Both the position numbers and the translations under genes were made by a program. DNA of 64,000 nucleotides from positions 62,001 through 126,000 of the forward strand of contig CADAUZ010000003.1 in NCBI GenBank assembly GCA_902791215.1, read 5' to 3'. The notes beneath the pieces were generated by a model. That model saw only the letters and a list, made by a program, of their open reading frames with translations, was not told where the DNA came from and did no database searches. This document shows, one piece after another, positions 1 to 8,350 of the stretch (the first letter of the stretch is position 1; every line of letters begins with the position of its first letter). The stretch comes from Oscillospiraceae bacterium. Its GTDB lineage: Bacteria > Bacillota > Clostridia > Oscillospirales > Oscillospiraceae.

Positions 1-883
1 TGAGCGAGACGTGCCAGTTGCGCCAGAACTCCGCCACCGTGCTTGAGAGGAAGGGTGAGCGGAAGTTCTCCATCAGCTCTACCCCCAAAAGCTTTGCGCT
101 GCCCATGGCGATGGTGGAGTAGCCGTAGAAATCACAGTAGATCTGAAAGGCAAAGAGGACCGCCGCGAGGGCGAGATAGCAGCCGGGGTAGAGATAGCGC
201 GCGCCGTAGACGGTGTTGATGTATATGGCGAGCCGGTCGGCAATCACAAGCTTGAGGAAAAAGCCCCAGAGGATCAGCAGCAGCCCCTCGCGCAGATTGT
301 CAAAGTCGAAGCGATGCGCCACCTTGAGCTGTCCCAGCAGATTGCCCGAGCGCTCGATCGGTCCGGCAACGAGCTGCGGGAAAAAGGAGACAAAGAGCGC
401 ATAGGTGAAAAAGTCCCGCTCCGCCCCGATCTGCCCGCGGTAGACGTCCATGGTGTAGCTCAGGGCCTGGAAGGTGTAAAAGGAGATCCCGACGGGCAGG
501 ATGATATCAAAGGTCGGGACATTCAGCGTGATGTGCAGACGCGCAAGCGCCGACTGAAGAGTGGCAAGGGCAAAATTGGAATACTTGAAGAAAAACAGGA
601 TGCCGAGGTTCGAGACAAAGCTCAGCGCGACGATCCACTTTTTACGTGTCTCCCGCACACTTTTCTCGCCGGGAGCGTTTTCCGACCGCTCCAGCCCCAG
701 GCCGCTGAGCCAGGTGATCAGCGTGGAAGCGAGGATCAGCAGGGCATACTTCGCGTTCCAGCTCATATAGAAATAATAACTCGCCGCCAGCAGCCAGTAC
801 TTTTTGGCCTTCGCCGGGATCAGATAATACAGCAGCACGACGATGGGGAGGAAAATCACATATTTTCCGGAGTTAAACAGCAA
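1..883 (-). CDS. MBOAT-family O-acyltransferase (AlgI/DltB-like), 3' end outside window
   Basis: About 294 codons are present and the frame runs off the left edge, so this is the N-terminal part of a protein usually near 470 aa. It is a polytopic membrane protein with many hydrophobic segments. Family hallmarks are visible: LPVGISFYTFQALSYTMDVYRG, split as LPVGISFYTF then QALSYTMDVYRG, and near the edge WRNWHVSL, which carries the catalytic His of MBOAT proteins. Family members move acyl groups, typically acetate, onto extracellular polysaccharide or teichoic acid. The start is taken as TTG at 883, because GGGAG lies 8 nt upstream and the frame closes at a stop shortly before. The partner gene that would identify the substrate lies outside the window. 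Family is secure, substrate unknown. Confidence 0.88.
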   Translation of the reverse strand, partial: MLFNSGKYVIFLPIVVLLYYLIPAKAKKYWLLAASYYFYMSWNAKYALLILASTLITWLSGLGLERSENAPGEKSVRETRKKWIVALSFVSNLGILFFFKYSNFALATLQSALARLHITLNVPTFDIILPVGISFYTFQALSYTMDVYRGQIGAERDFFTYALFVSFFPQLVAGPIERSGNLLGQLKVAHRFDFDNLREGLLLILWGFFLKLVIADRLAIYINTVYGARYLYPGCYLALAAVLFAFQIYCDFYGYSTIAMGSAKLLGVELMENFRSPFLSSTVAEFWRNWHVSL

Positions 884-946
884 GGCGCTCTCTCCCTCGT
901 GATGTAATATAGAAATATTATAACGGAAAGCGGATATTGTCAAATA

Positions 947-985
947 AAATCCCCATGCATTCGTCACAAAGACGCATGGGGATTT
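947..985. terminator. Intrinsic terminator hairpin, 12-bp stem
   Basis: Arms at 947-958 and 974-985 are perfect reverse complements (core CCCCATGC/GCATGGGG). The plus side is followed by a T run. It lies between the start of the acyltransferase and the end of pilus operon 2. Confidence 0.7.
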
Positions 986-1034
986 TTTGCGCATGTGATT
1001 CGGTTGCCCCTCCGGGGCGAGAATCACGCGCTTT

Positions 1035-1099
1035 TATAAAAACTTCTGTGTAAGCGGCGCTTACACAGAATATCGCCGACGGTCTGTGCCGTCGGCGAT
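1035..1099 (-). terminator. Tandem hairpins ending pilus operon 2
   Basis: Two perfect hairpins lie just after the Hpt stop codon, read on the minus strand. The first has arms at 1072-1082 and 1089-1099. The second has arms at 1044-1055 and 1059-1070 with a 3-nt loop, followed on the minus strand by GTTTTTAT. The second is a standard Rho-independent terminator. Confidence 0.8.
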
Positions 1100-1112
1100 T
1101 TTGAGATATTGT

Positions 1113-1484
1113 TTACTTTTCGCGCATGTAGGTGTGGATGCCCTCCACGGTACGCTGATAGAGCGCTTCGATGCTCCTCAGCTTTTCGCGCACCTCTTCA
1201 TCGCTGAGAGTCCGCTCATGTCCGGTGCGAAACTCTTCTGCAAGCGCCGCCGCTTCCATCGCCAGAGCGTCAAGGCCAAGGTTGCCGCAGACGCCCTTCA
1301 TCGCGTGGGCTGCTTCAAAGATCCCGGAAGCGTCCATGGTCTCCGCTGCCGCGCGCAGTCTTTCCATCAGTCCGCTCTCTTCAAAGCGGCAGATATAGCG
1401 TTCGATCAGCTGATCCGTCTTCATGATCCGGGAGACCTGCTCGTAGTTGCCGCCGAATTGTTTATACAATTCCTGAATCGTCAT
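1113..1484 (-). CDS. Histidine phosphotransfer (Hpt) domain protein
   Basis: A 123-aa stand-alone Hpt domain. The phosphoacceptor motif AAHAMKGVCGNLGL is present, with His in the usual position of the four-helix bundle. Such proteins relay phosphate between hybrid kinases and response regulators, but neither partner is nearby. It is the last gene of the pilin-like/pilD/pilM/pilN/pilO operon, 25 bp after pilO, and has its own GAGG site, so it is probably co-transcribed with the pilus assembly genes. A related Hpt protein lies at 21077-21421. The domain call is secure. A role in pilus control is inferred from position. Confidence 0.85.
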   Translation of the reverse strand: MTIQELYKQFGGNYEQVSRIMKTDQLIERYICRFEESGLMERLRAAAETMDASGIFEAAHAMKGVCGNLGLDALAMEAAALAEEFRTGHERTLSDEEVREKLRSIEALYQRTVEGIHTYMREK

Positions 1485-1509
1485 TGGCGATTTCCTCAGT
1501 CCTTTTTCC

Positions 1510-2106
1510 TTAAGCGGCAGGCTTGCTCTCGGGAAGGCCCGCGTCAGGCGTGCCGCCGACCATCGTCTCGAAGAAGGTGGCCGTCGCGTTGACCGTGATA
1601 TTGCTCTCCATCAGGTTCAGATCCTTTGCGGCCGCGCAGCGCACATCCCCGATCAGGCAGCGGTGGTGGTTCTGCGAAAGCTCTCTGATGACATTTTCCA
1701 TATTCTCGTAGGTATCTGTTGTAAACTGCAGGGTGAAGTTGCGCCGTATCTGGTCGCCGCTGCGGGTGACGTTGGCAAAGGTGATGGAGTATTGCAGCGT
1801 CTGGTCCAGGATATCGTTGAGCGAGGCGATCTCTGCCTTGCTGTTGTTGTAGCTGCCCATCTCGGTGGCCGTGCCGCCGGCAGTCACATCCTCCAGCTCA
1901 CTGCGCATGCGGCGCATGCGGGCAAGCTTTGCCTCCACCGTCTGCAGCTCCACCGTCAGCGCGTCCGCCTCGGAACGGGCAGACTCCAGCGCACTGCGCA
2001 CCGGCTGGTCCACAAATTGATAGTAGGCAAGCCCTACCAGGATCAGACTCAGCAGCAGAAGCAGGATCTTTTCCTTTAACGTAAAGTCTCGGCTGAGTAC
2101 CTTCAT
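1510..2106 (-). CDS. pilO: Type IV pilus inner-membrane alignment protein PilO-like
   Basis: 198 aa with one N-terminal membrane segment (about residues 14-31, after a short cytoplasmic tail), then a coiled-coil stretch (about 35-70) and a small extracytoplasmic alpha/beta domain. This is the PilO/GspM layout. In T4P machines PilO pairs with PilN and joins the PilM ring to the envelope part of the apparatus. The ATG overlaps the pilN stop (ATGA type) and has GGAGGTG 8 nt upstream. Primary sequence in this family is poorly conserved, so the call rests on topology and on the pilM-pilN-pilO order. Confidence 0.82.
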   Translation of the reverse strand: MKVLSRDFTLKEKILLLLLSLILVGLAYYQFVDQPVRSALESARSEADALTVELQTVEAKLARMRRMRSELEDVTAGGTATEMGSYNNSKAEIASLNDILDQTLQYSITFANVTRSGDQIRRNFTLQFTTDTYENMENVIRELSQNHHRCLIGDVRCAAAKDLNLMESNITVNATATFFETMVGGTPDAGLPESKPAA

Positions 2107-2741
2107 CCGTTGTCCACCTCCGTCCCGGCATTGAGATACGCGAGCACACGCGCCCTGACATAGCTGAACTCCTCAGTTGTTCTGTTGCCGCGGGTGTTGT
2201 CATTGGTGTTGGCGGTATTCACGGTGCAGAAATCCACAATATCCTGCGCCTCCAGCTGCTGCACGATGAGGTTGATCTGCTGCAGGCTCTCGCCGACCAT
2301 GTTGACGGTGAGCTCGTTGCCGGTCACAGACCAGGAGCTGACCTCCGCGTATGGGATAATCATATCGCGGATAAGCTTCTGCACATCCACGCGATCCGTG
2401 CGGTTGAGCTCTTCCTGGGTGAATCCGGAGTAGGTGTAATGGGCGTAGAGGTTGCTCAGATCGTCAAAGTCCGCAAGCTCCTCATAGCCCGCATCCAGCT
2501 GATTCTGAAGCTCATATACCACATGCTGTGCGGCAGTGACCTTTGCAAAGCGGTCGATGACGAGGAACTTGCTGAAAGCCGCAGCGGCAAGCAGGATCAG
2601 AATAATGGCCGGGATCGCGAGACCGACACGCATCGGCTTTTCACCGATGGTTGCCAGATTGATCGTCCGTTTGCTCGGGATCTGTCCGTGGCGGCGAAGA
2701 GCGCCGCCTTTTTTCTTCTTTGTTTTTGTGGCAGTTGCCAC
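2103..2741 (-). CDS. pilN: Type IV pilus assembly protein PilN-like
   Basis: 212 aa using GTG at 2741, which has GGGGAGG 8 nt upstream; GTG at 2750 is a weaker alternative. A lysine-rich cytoplasmic tail (TKTKKKKGG) is followed by INLATIGEKPMRVG. The INL motif resembles the short segment by which PilN docks into PilM. One membrane helix follows (about residues 40-62), then a periplasmic-type domain. It follows pilM by 17 bp and overlaps pilO by 4 bp, so the three are translationally linked. The role is alignment of the inner-membrane platform. Confidence 0.85.
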   Translation of the reverse strand: MATATKTKKKKGGALRRHGQIPSKRTINLATIGEKPMRVGLAIPAIILILLAAAAFSKFLVIDRFAKVTAAQHVVYELQNQLDAGYEELADFDDLSNLYAHYTYSGFTQEELNRTDRVDVQKLIRDMIIPYAEVSSWSVTGNELTVNMVGESLQQINLIVQQLEAQDIVDFCTVNTANTNDNTRGNRTTEEFSYVRARVLAYLNAGTEVDNG

Positions 2742-2758
2742 GGCACTCACCTCCCCGC

Positions 2759-3892
2759 TTATTCCATCGTGATTCCGATTGCCTGGAGCAGCGCGTAATC
2801 CGCTTCCACCGCCATACCATCGGGAAGCAGCTCGGCGGCGGTATGGATTTTCAGGTCCAGGGTTTCGGAAATACTTTCCTGCAGGGGGCGAATGCACGCA
2901 CCGCCGCCGCAGATCCATATATCCTCCAGATGGCTGTCCGGATTGGAGAAGCGGTAGAAATTCAGCGCCCGCATGAGCTCCACCGTGATGGAGCCGTAGG
3001 CGTTCATGCAGTACTCCTTGCTCTGGCAGTTCTCGTAATTGGACAGCAGGTATGTATGCGCAAGATGCACGTCAACGGAGTACGCGTCCGCGATGACCTG
3101 GTCAAGACTGTTCATGCCCAGCTCCAGCACACGGGTGACCATATGCCGGTCTTCCCGGAACATGTACATGCGGATGCTCTGATAGCCCAGATCGAGGATG
3201 CAGTATTCCTGTACGTTCCGCGCACTTTCGGCGTTCTGTCCATCCTCGCTGTTCTGTGTTTCCTGCACAGCTTCCTCATTTTTGGCCTTTTTGGGCTTTC
3301 TCGGCTTTTTGACCTTCCCGCCGTTCTTATTCATCTGCGCGCGGATCAGCGCCTGGAAGGCGCATACCGAGGGCGCCGCCTTCACGAGCTTGAGCCCCGC
3401 CCGGTGCATCGTCTCCTTCGATTCCTCCAGCAGCGATTTTGGTGCGGCCACTGCCATCAGCTCCATCACGCTGCCGCCCTCATTGCCTTCTCCGCCGCTC
3501 TCCCCTTCCGTCTGTTCCTCCGCGCTCTGCTCGGTAACGGAGACGACCGCGTAGTCGAAGAGATAATCCTTGAGTTCCTCGGTGATATAGTCACGAAACT
3601 CAAAGGGCAGGTTGTAGTTGAGCTGATCGACCGTCATCACCGGCATGGTGACGCCGCGGATGAAAACCGTCTCGTTCGGCAGTACGAGCGCCGCCTGACT
3701 GCATCGTATCCCATGCTCCCTCATGGTGCGGCGTATAAGCTCGCCCATCGTCTCCGTAGAGACGACACGGCCCTCGCGTATGAGATTTTTGGGCATGGGA
3801 ACGATCGCCGTTTTGCGCACGGTCTTACCGTTGACCACCGCCAGCTTCAGGCTGTCGTAGCCGATATCCACACCCAAAACCGATTTAGCCAT
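2759..3892 (-). CDS. pilM: Type IV pilus actin-like ATPase PilM
   Basis: 377 aa from ATG 3892. A TTG at 3904 is possible, but GGTGA sits better for the ATG. The N-terminus SVLGVDIGYDSLKLAVV is the phosphate-1 loop of the FtsA/PilM actin-like fold; later YCILDLGYQSIRMYMF is phosphate-2, and IWICGGGACI the adenosine-binding loop. A Lys/Glu-rich insertion at about residues 185-225 (KVKKPRKPKKAKNEE) is longer than in well-studied PilM proteins and looks disordered. PilM forms the cytoplasmic ring that binds PilN and contacts the PilB/PilT motors. Confidence 0.93.
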   Translation of the reverse strand: MAKSVLGVDIGYDSLKLAVVNGKTVRKTAIVPMPKNLIREGRVVSTETMGELIRRTMREHGIRCSQAALVLPNETVFIRGVTMPVMTVDQLNYNLPFEFRDYITEELKDYLFDYAVVSVTEQSAEEQTEGESGGEGNEGGSVMELMAVAAPKSLLEESKETMHRAGLKLVKAAPSVCAFQALIRAQMNKNGGKVKKPRKPKKAKNEEAVQETQNSEDGQNAESARNVQEYCILDLGYQSIRMYMFREDRHMVTRVLELGMNSLDQVIADAYSVDVHLAHTYLLSNYENCQSKEYCMNAYGSITVELMRALNFYRFSNPDSHLEDIWICGGGACIRPLQESISETLDLKIHTAAELLPDGMAVEADYALLQAIGITME

Positions 3893-3953
3893 TATCTTCA
3901 CCAAACTTCCATTCTATATAGTAGGGCTGATGTTTTACCCCAGCAAATTTCGT

Positions 3954-4751
3954 TCAAAGGCCCAAAAGGCCCAGATACCATTGCACAAGTCCCTGCCCAT
4001 ACAGCAGCATGAACGCCGCCGCAAGCGAGATCGACGGGCCGAAGGGAATGGCCCTTCCCTTCCCGCCGCCTCGGTTCAGCAAAAGAGCGAACAGCAGGCC
4101 GAACACGCACGAGAGCATCATGCAGAAAAGCGTTGAGACAAAGCCGAGGTACAGGCCCACCACGGCAAAGAGCTTTACGTCTCCCCCGCCCAGGCTCTCT
4201 TTTCCCAGCAGCTTATCCATCAGGATCGACACAAGCAGGATGCCGCCGCCAAACGCAAGTCCCGCCAGCACATGCCGCAGGATCTCCGCCCAGTCGGGCT
4301 TCAAAAAGGGCAGCGCCAGGACCCACGCGCCGACCGCTGTCAGCAGGCAGCCGTCCGGGATGGTATAGCACTCCAGATCCACCAGCGACAGGCAGAACAG
4401 GCAGCAGAGAAAAATCCAGTTGCGCAGGCACAGGATCGTCAGATCAAAGCGCAGCAGGCACAGGACCGTCAGGATCGCAAAGGCAAGCTCCGTCAGCGGA
4501 TAACGTACGGAGATCTTCGCCCCGCAGTAGCGGCAGCGGCCGCGCTGGAAAAGCCAGCTCAATATGGGCACCAGGTCACGCGCGCCGAGCACATGGCCGC
4601 ACGACGTACAGTGGCTTCGTCCGCGCAGGAAGGATTCCCCGTGGGCAATGCGCCAGGCGGCACAGTTGAGGAAGGAGCCGAAAACCGCCCCCAGCGCAAA
4701 GGCGAGAGCGCAGCAATAGATCAGAAATCCCCGATCCACCCAGATCGACAC
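3954..4751 (-). CDS. pilD: Prepilin peptidase / N-methyltransferase PilD
   Basis: 265 aa, polytopic, aspartic protease family A24. The N-terminal domain has GSFLNCAAWRIAHGES and the two CxxC pairs (CTSCGH and CRYCGA) of bifunctional methylating enzymes. The active site is visible as LVDLE (first Asp) and GGGDVKLFA (second Asp). It cleaves prepilin leaders after Gly and methylates the new N-terminus of the pilins encoded nearby. GTG at 4751 is chosen because GGGGAGG is 8 nt upstream; GTG 4760 would sit on top of that site. It lies 14 bp after the pilin-like gene. Confidence 0.95.
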   Translation of the reverse strand: MSIWVDRGFLIYCCALAFALGAVFGSFLNCAAWRIAHGESFLRGRSHCTSCGHVLGARDLVPILSWLFQRGRCRYCGAKISVRYPLTELAFAILTVLCLLRFDLTILCLRNWIFLCCLFCLSLVDLECYTIPDGCLLTAVGAWVLALPFLKPDWAEILRHVLAGLAFGGGILLVSILMDKLLGKESLGGGDVKLFAVVGLYLGFVSTLFCMMLSCVFGLLFALLLNRGGGKGRAIPFGPSISLAAAFMLLYGQGLVQWYLGLLGL

Positions 4752-4765
4752 AGGCGGCACCTCCC

Positions 4766-5539
4766 CTACCCTCTCTGAATGACGATATCAGAGGTGTACA
4801 TGTAATCCGTCCCGGTCACATTCTGGTAGCTGTCGCCGGTCCATTCGTCGTGGTAGTCCCAGTTTGCGCAGTGATCCTCGTCGGCAAAGGAGAAATACCA
4901 GAGCACGCCGTCCTTCAGACCGGAGTCCGCGCCGAAGTCGCTGTGGCCGACCAGGGAATAATAACAGACGATGCCTGCCTTCTCCATGCCCATGGTCGTT
5001 CTGGTGCCGCGCTTGAGGCCGCTGGGTTCATCCACCAGCTGCGCAGTATACGCCTTGTGATGGAGCGTGAAGTCCAGGGTCTCGGGATAGGGGGTTCCGT
5101 CATTGCGCCGCTTGAGCAGCTCTTCCTTGAGCTGTTCGCGCACATTGTAAGCGTTGAGGCGGGTGCGGAGCTTGCTGTCCGAGCAGTGCAGGCCGCAGAT
5201 GATCTCCCAGTCCAGAGGGCTGTCCGCCTTGGGCACGATGTAAACATCGCCGCCGGCCGGGCACAGATCGTCCCAGCCGTTCATCACGTATGTGACAAAC
5301 TCTTTTGCCTTTTCCGCCGATTCGTTTTCAAAGCCGTTGAGCATGAAATTGGATGCAAGCTGCCGCCGAGCGGTGTCCAGCGCGGTCCCGCAGGCAACGC
5401 GCATTCCCTGCTCCTGGTATTTTTTATAGCTCGGGATCATGCTCGTGATGGCAAGAATGATGACCAGGACCAGCATGATAGCAATAAGCCAGGAGATCCC
5501 CCGCTCACTGTTCAGTTTTTGGCAGAGCCGCTTTCTCAT
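4766..5539 (-). CDS. Pilin-like single-pass protein lacking Glu5
   Basis: 257 aa. A short basic leader ends in SERG, followed by ISWLIAIMLVLVIILAI, so it has the shape of a class III or type IVa prepilin: Gly at -1 then a long helix. The conserved Glu at +5 is missing (Leu). The soluble part, about residues 45-257, has six Cys and no domain I recognise. It is the first gene of the operon that continues into pilD-M-N-O. Loss of Glu5 is typical of tip or initiator pseudopilins of the GspK type, so a minor tip or priming subunit is the best guess. It could also be an unrelated anchored protein. Confidence 0.6.
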   Translation of the reverse strand: MRKRLCQKLNSERGISWLIAIMLVLVIILAITSMIPSYKKYQEQGMRVACGTALDTARRQLASNFMLNGFENESAEKAKEFVTYVMNGWDDLCPAGGDVYIVPKADSPLDWEIICGLHCSDSKLRTRLNAYNVREQLKEELLKRRNDGTPYPETLDFTLHHKAYTAQLVDEPSGLKRGTRTTMGMEKAGIVCYYSLVGHSDFGADSGLKDGVLWYFSFADEDHCANWDYHDEWTGDSYQNVTGTDYMYTSDIVIQRG

Positions 5540-5595
5540 GCTTATCTACTCCCGGTTTGTCTGGCCATCTTGTCATGCCATAAAAATCCATGCTC

Positions 5596-5624
5596 ATTTT
5601 AGCACAGCGCGGCGCTGTGTGCAA
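5596..5624 (-). promoter_or_regulatory. Promoter of pilus operon 2 with a dyad in the spacer
   Basis: On the minus strand: TTGCAC (5624-5619), 17-nt spacer, TAAAAT (5601-5596), about 60 bp before the pilin-like start. The spacer holds a perfect dyad at 5603-5619, arms CACAGCGC/GCGCTGTG around one base. A bound protein would cover the promoter, so it is likely an operator. Confidence 0.65.
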
Positions 5625-5883
5625 GTGCTTTGTTTACATTTTGTAATATTTTCAGGATCACGTGATAGGTTTTATAACAAGTCATGCTGTTCAGGACAGC
5701 TTCGTGATCCCCTGCAAGTTAAAAGGCTTGCCGTTCTGAGCGAAGCGAAGAATCTTTTTTGTTCCAGTATGTACCAGGAGAAAGCTCCTTCGCTTCGCTC
5801 AGGATGACAGCAAGCGTCTACCTGTTGCACAAGCATAGGGGCCGATCCGGGGGGATCGGCCCCTATGGATATGTGATTGTCTG
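5625..5883. repeat. Intergenic spacer with an inverted repeat pair and a strong hairpin
   Basis: Between the two pilus operons. 5727-5754 and 5781-5814 are inverted copies of a dispersed repeat with core CTGAGCGAAGCGAAG; related copies are near 15.2, 21.0 and 62.5 kb. A 15-bp perfect hairpin (arms 5834-5848 and 5853-5867) lies right after the stop of the 817-aa gene. It has no T run on the minus strand, so it may stabilise the 3' end or attenuate rather than terminate. No gene is visible here. Confidence 0.7.
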
Positions 5884-8337
5884 TCAGTTGAAGATAAATT
5901 CCTCGGGTGCGGGCCAGTCGCCGTAGTGGTCCTTTACGAAGTCACTGTCTTCCAAAGCTGTGCTCCAGAGCCGAGCCAAAGGCATCAAGTTATAGCCGCA
6001 TACGGTTTCCTCTGTCTGGGACTCACCTACCCCGGAGATCTTCTTAACCTTATAGTATTCTTTGAGCGTGGCGTCGTAGTTATGTGCTTCTGCCCAAGCG
6101 TCGGGATTACCAGTAAAAGTCTGATAAGTGTCCACGGTTTCATCGATTTTTTTGACGTTTCCGTCCTCACCGTTGGCAAAGGCTTTCAGATAGTGGTAGC
6201 CCGCGGTGGGGTTTCCGCTCCCATCTTTGTTCCTGCGCTCATTGATGATCTCAAAATATTTGCAGCTATCGTCCGCGCTGGTGCCGGACGCCGCAAAAGC
6301 GCCCTCTGAATCTGTGCCGGAAACAAGCCCTGTGCAGTAGCAGTTGGATGTCGTGCCGCCCGTGCCCACAAAGCCGCCCACCGTCTTGCCGGAGGCGGAA
6401 CATGTGGAGTAGCTGCTGCCAATGGTTGTACTACCGGCAGCACCAATCAAGCCGCCCGCTGTGCCGGAGGCGGCGGTCACGTTGCAGTGATCCGGGTCGT
6501 AGCGCACAGGGTAAATGTCCGCATGTCCGTCATATTTTGTTTCGGCCCCGTCAGGTTTACCCGAGATAGTGTGCCCGCCGGAGTAGCACGCGGTCACCGT
6601 GTTGTTGTCACCCGTAACGCTGCCGATCAGGCCGCCCGCATCGGTGCCGCCCTTGACATAGACCGCAGCCGCGCTCTTTGTAACGCTGCCGCCGGACATG
6701 CTGCCGATCAAACCGCCCGCCGCGCCGGTGGCCTCAATATTCTTTGAGAGCTTTTCCTTGCCGCTTTCATCAACACTGTTATGCGCCACAACGTTGGTGA
6801 TTTCCGTTCCGTTCGCTGTACCGACCAGCGCCCCGGCGCTGTTCGTGTCTGCTGTAGTGCCGGTACTTTGAATGGTAAAGTCGATCAGTTCAAGGTTTTT
6901 GACCTTGCTGCCGTTTTCACTGAGTGTGCCGAAAAGTCCCGCATTGCCCGAGTAATTGACGGTGACATTAAATATTCTATGGTTCCCGCCGTCGTAACTC
7001 AAAACATAGTCGGTAATGCCGGAATCATTCTGATATACATTAGAGACCGGATAAAGTGTGTCAGATGTTGATGTAGCAGCTGTGTTGCCTTTTTTATAGA
7101 CAGTCACAGTAGTCGGGTCAGAATACTCATTGAAGCTTTTTCTCAGATCATGGATTCTTCCGACAAACGCATTGGGATTGTTTTCATTTTTCCAATCCAT
7201 ATCACTGAGCTGTCTTGCGGAAGTGATCGTAACTGCCACATCTTCCTTGTTCTTGTAGGCTGTTTTCTCTTCAAAGCCCGAGATCGTCTTATCCAGGTTT
7301 TCAAAATGACGGAAATTTTCGATCTGCGCACTGTATGTGGTGTTCCCATCTGCCGTCGCTGTTTCGATATCCGCAAAGAGGCTGTTTGTGGTGTTCTTAC
7401 CGCTGTACGCCACATTCGTAATTGCACTGTTGTTGAACGCAATCGCCTCAACACTCAGGTTTTCTCCGGGGTTAAAGCGTTTTCCGTTGATATCTGTCAG
7501 ATTCCAAAGGTTCATTGACGAACTCGTAATGTCGTCCAGGATCACGGCATATCGGTTATAGCCGTCCTTTGCAGCCATGGTGTAAACTCTGCTGTGTGCA
7601 TCCGTCGTATTCAGGTCAAACGCAAGCCGCGTGTCGCTGACGTCGCCTTTTACCGTTAGGCGCAGTGATGCCCCGCCTGTCAGCTGGTTCTTATCACGTA
7701 TCTCAACCCAGAGGATTTCTTCATTATGTATTATCACAATGGGTGATTCAAGGCGTTTGCCGACCGGGAGCGCTTCTGCTCCGCCATACCAGCCGACGAC
7801 CTGTTTATTTCTCTCCGGGATACTCTCTTCTCCCCTGCAGCTACCCATCAAATCCTCATAATCGGAAGCAGTGAGCTGTTTGCCCGCAATCGTCAGCATA
7901 CTGCTCCGGCCGGGGCCGGGAAGACTATAGAACACATCCAGCACAGTGCCGGAGGACGGCTGATAACGAATCAGGTATGTGCCGCCCGCGCGGATTGTCT
8001 CGTCCACTGCGCCGAAGGGTAGCATGAGTTCAAGGATTCCGGCGGCATCGGCGTTGTCCTTGCTGGCGATATAGACGCCTTCACTGCTGTCTGTCGACAG
8101 TGTACCGGCCGTTCCATACTTGTCCTGCTGGAGGTAGCCCTGGCCTTCGGCTGTGGTCAGGTGATTCTGTGCTGCAATAAAGATTTCCTTTGCAATCCCA
8201 TCAAACTCGAGGCGTGTCATGGAGCGCTGATGATTCTGCACCGCGATAAATGCAACCCCCATCAGAATCACAATGATTGCGACCACAACCAGCATCTCCG
8301 CCAGAGAAAAGCCCTTATTGTTTCTTTTCAGCTTCAT
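5884..8337 (-). CDS. Large prepilin-headed adhesin-like protein with GLUG-type repeats
   Basis: 817 aa from ATG 8337 (GGAGGTG 4 nt upstream). The N-terminus is a canonical type III prepilin signal, KGFSLAEMLVVVAIIVILM: cleavage after Gly9, Glu at +5. The body is far larger than a normal pilin (about 130-200 aa). Residues roughly 480-690 contain repeated AGGLIGS/GGFVGTG units of the GLUG type, common in surface adhesins and expected to form a beta-solenoid. The most likely role is a tip-located minor pilin carrying an adhesive domain. It ends the four-gene pseudopilin operon started at about 10.07 kb. Confidence 0.82.
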   Translation of the reverse strand: MKLKRNNKGFSLAEMLVVVAIIVILMGVAFIAVQNHQRSMTRLEFDGIAKEIFIAAQNHLTTAEGQGYLQQDKYGTAGTLSTDSSEGVYIASKDNADAAGILELMLPFGAVDETIRAGGTYLIRYQPSSGTVLDVFYSLPGPGRSSMLTIAGKQLTASDYEDLMGSCRGEESIPERNKQVVGWYGGAEALPVGKRLESPIVIIHNEEILWVEIRDKNQLTGGASLRLTVKGDVSDTRLAFDLNTTDAHSRVYTMAAKDGYNRYAVILDDITSSSMNLWNLTDINGKRFNPGENLSVEAIAFNNSAITNVAYSGKNTTNSLFADIETATADGNTTYSAQIENFRHFENLDKTISGFEEKTAYKNKEDVAVTITSARQLSDMDWKNENNPNAFVGRIHDLRKSFNEYSDPTTVTVYKKGNTAATSTSDTLYPVSNVYQNDSGITDYVLSYDGGNHRIFNVTVNYSGNAGLFGTLSENGSKVKNLELIDFTIQSTGTTADTNSAGALVGTANGTEITNVVAHNSVDESGKEKLSKNIEATGAAGGLIGSMSGGSVTKSAAAVYVKGGTDAGGLIGSVTGDNNTVTACYSGGHTISGKPDGAETKYDGHADIYPVRYDPDHCNVTAASGTAGGLIGAAGSTTIGSSYSTCSASGKTVGGFVGTGGTTSNCYCTGLVSGTDSEGAFAASGTSADDSCKYFEIINERRNKDGSGNPTAGYHYLKAFANGEDGNVKKIDETVDTYQTFTGNPDAWAEAHNYDATLKEYYKVKKISGVGESQTEETVCGYNLMPLARLWSTALEDSDFVKDHYGDWPAPEEFIFN

Positions 8338-8350
8338 TTTACACCTCCGG

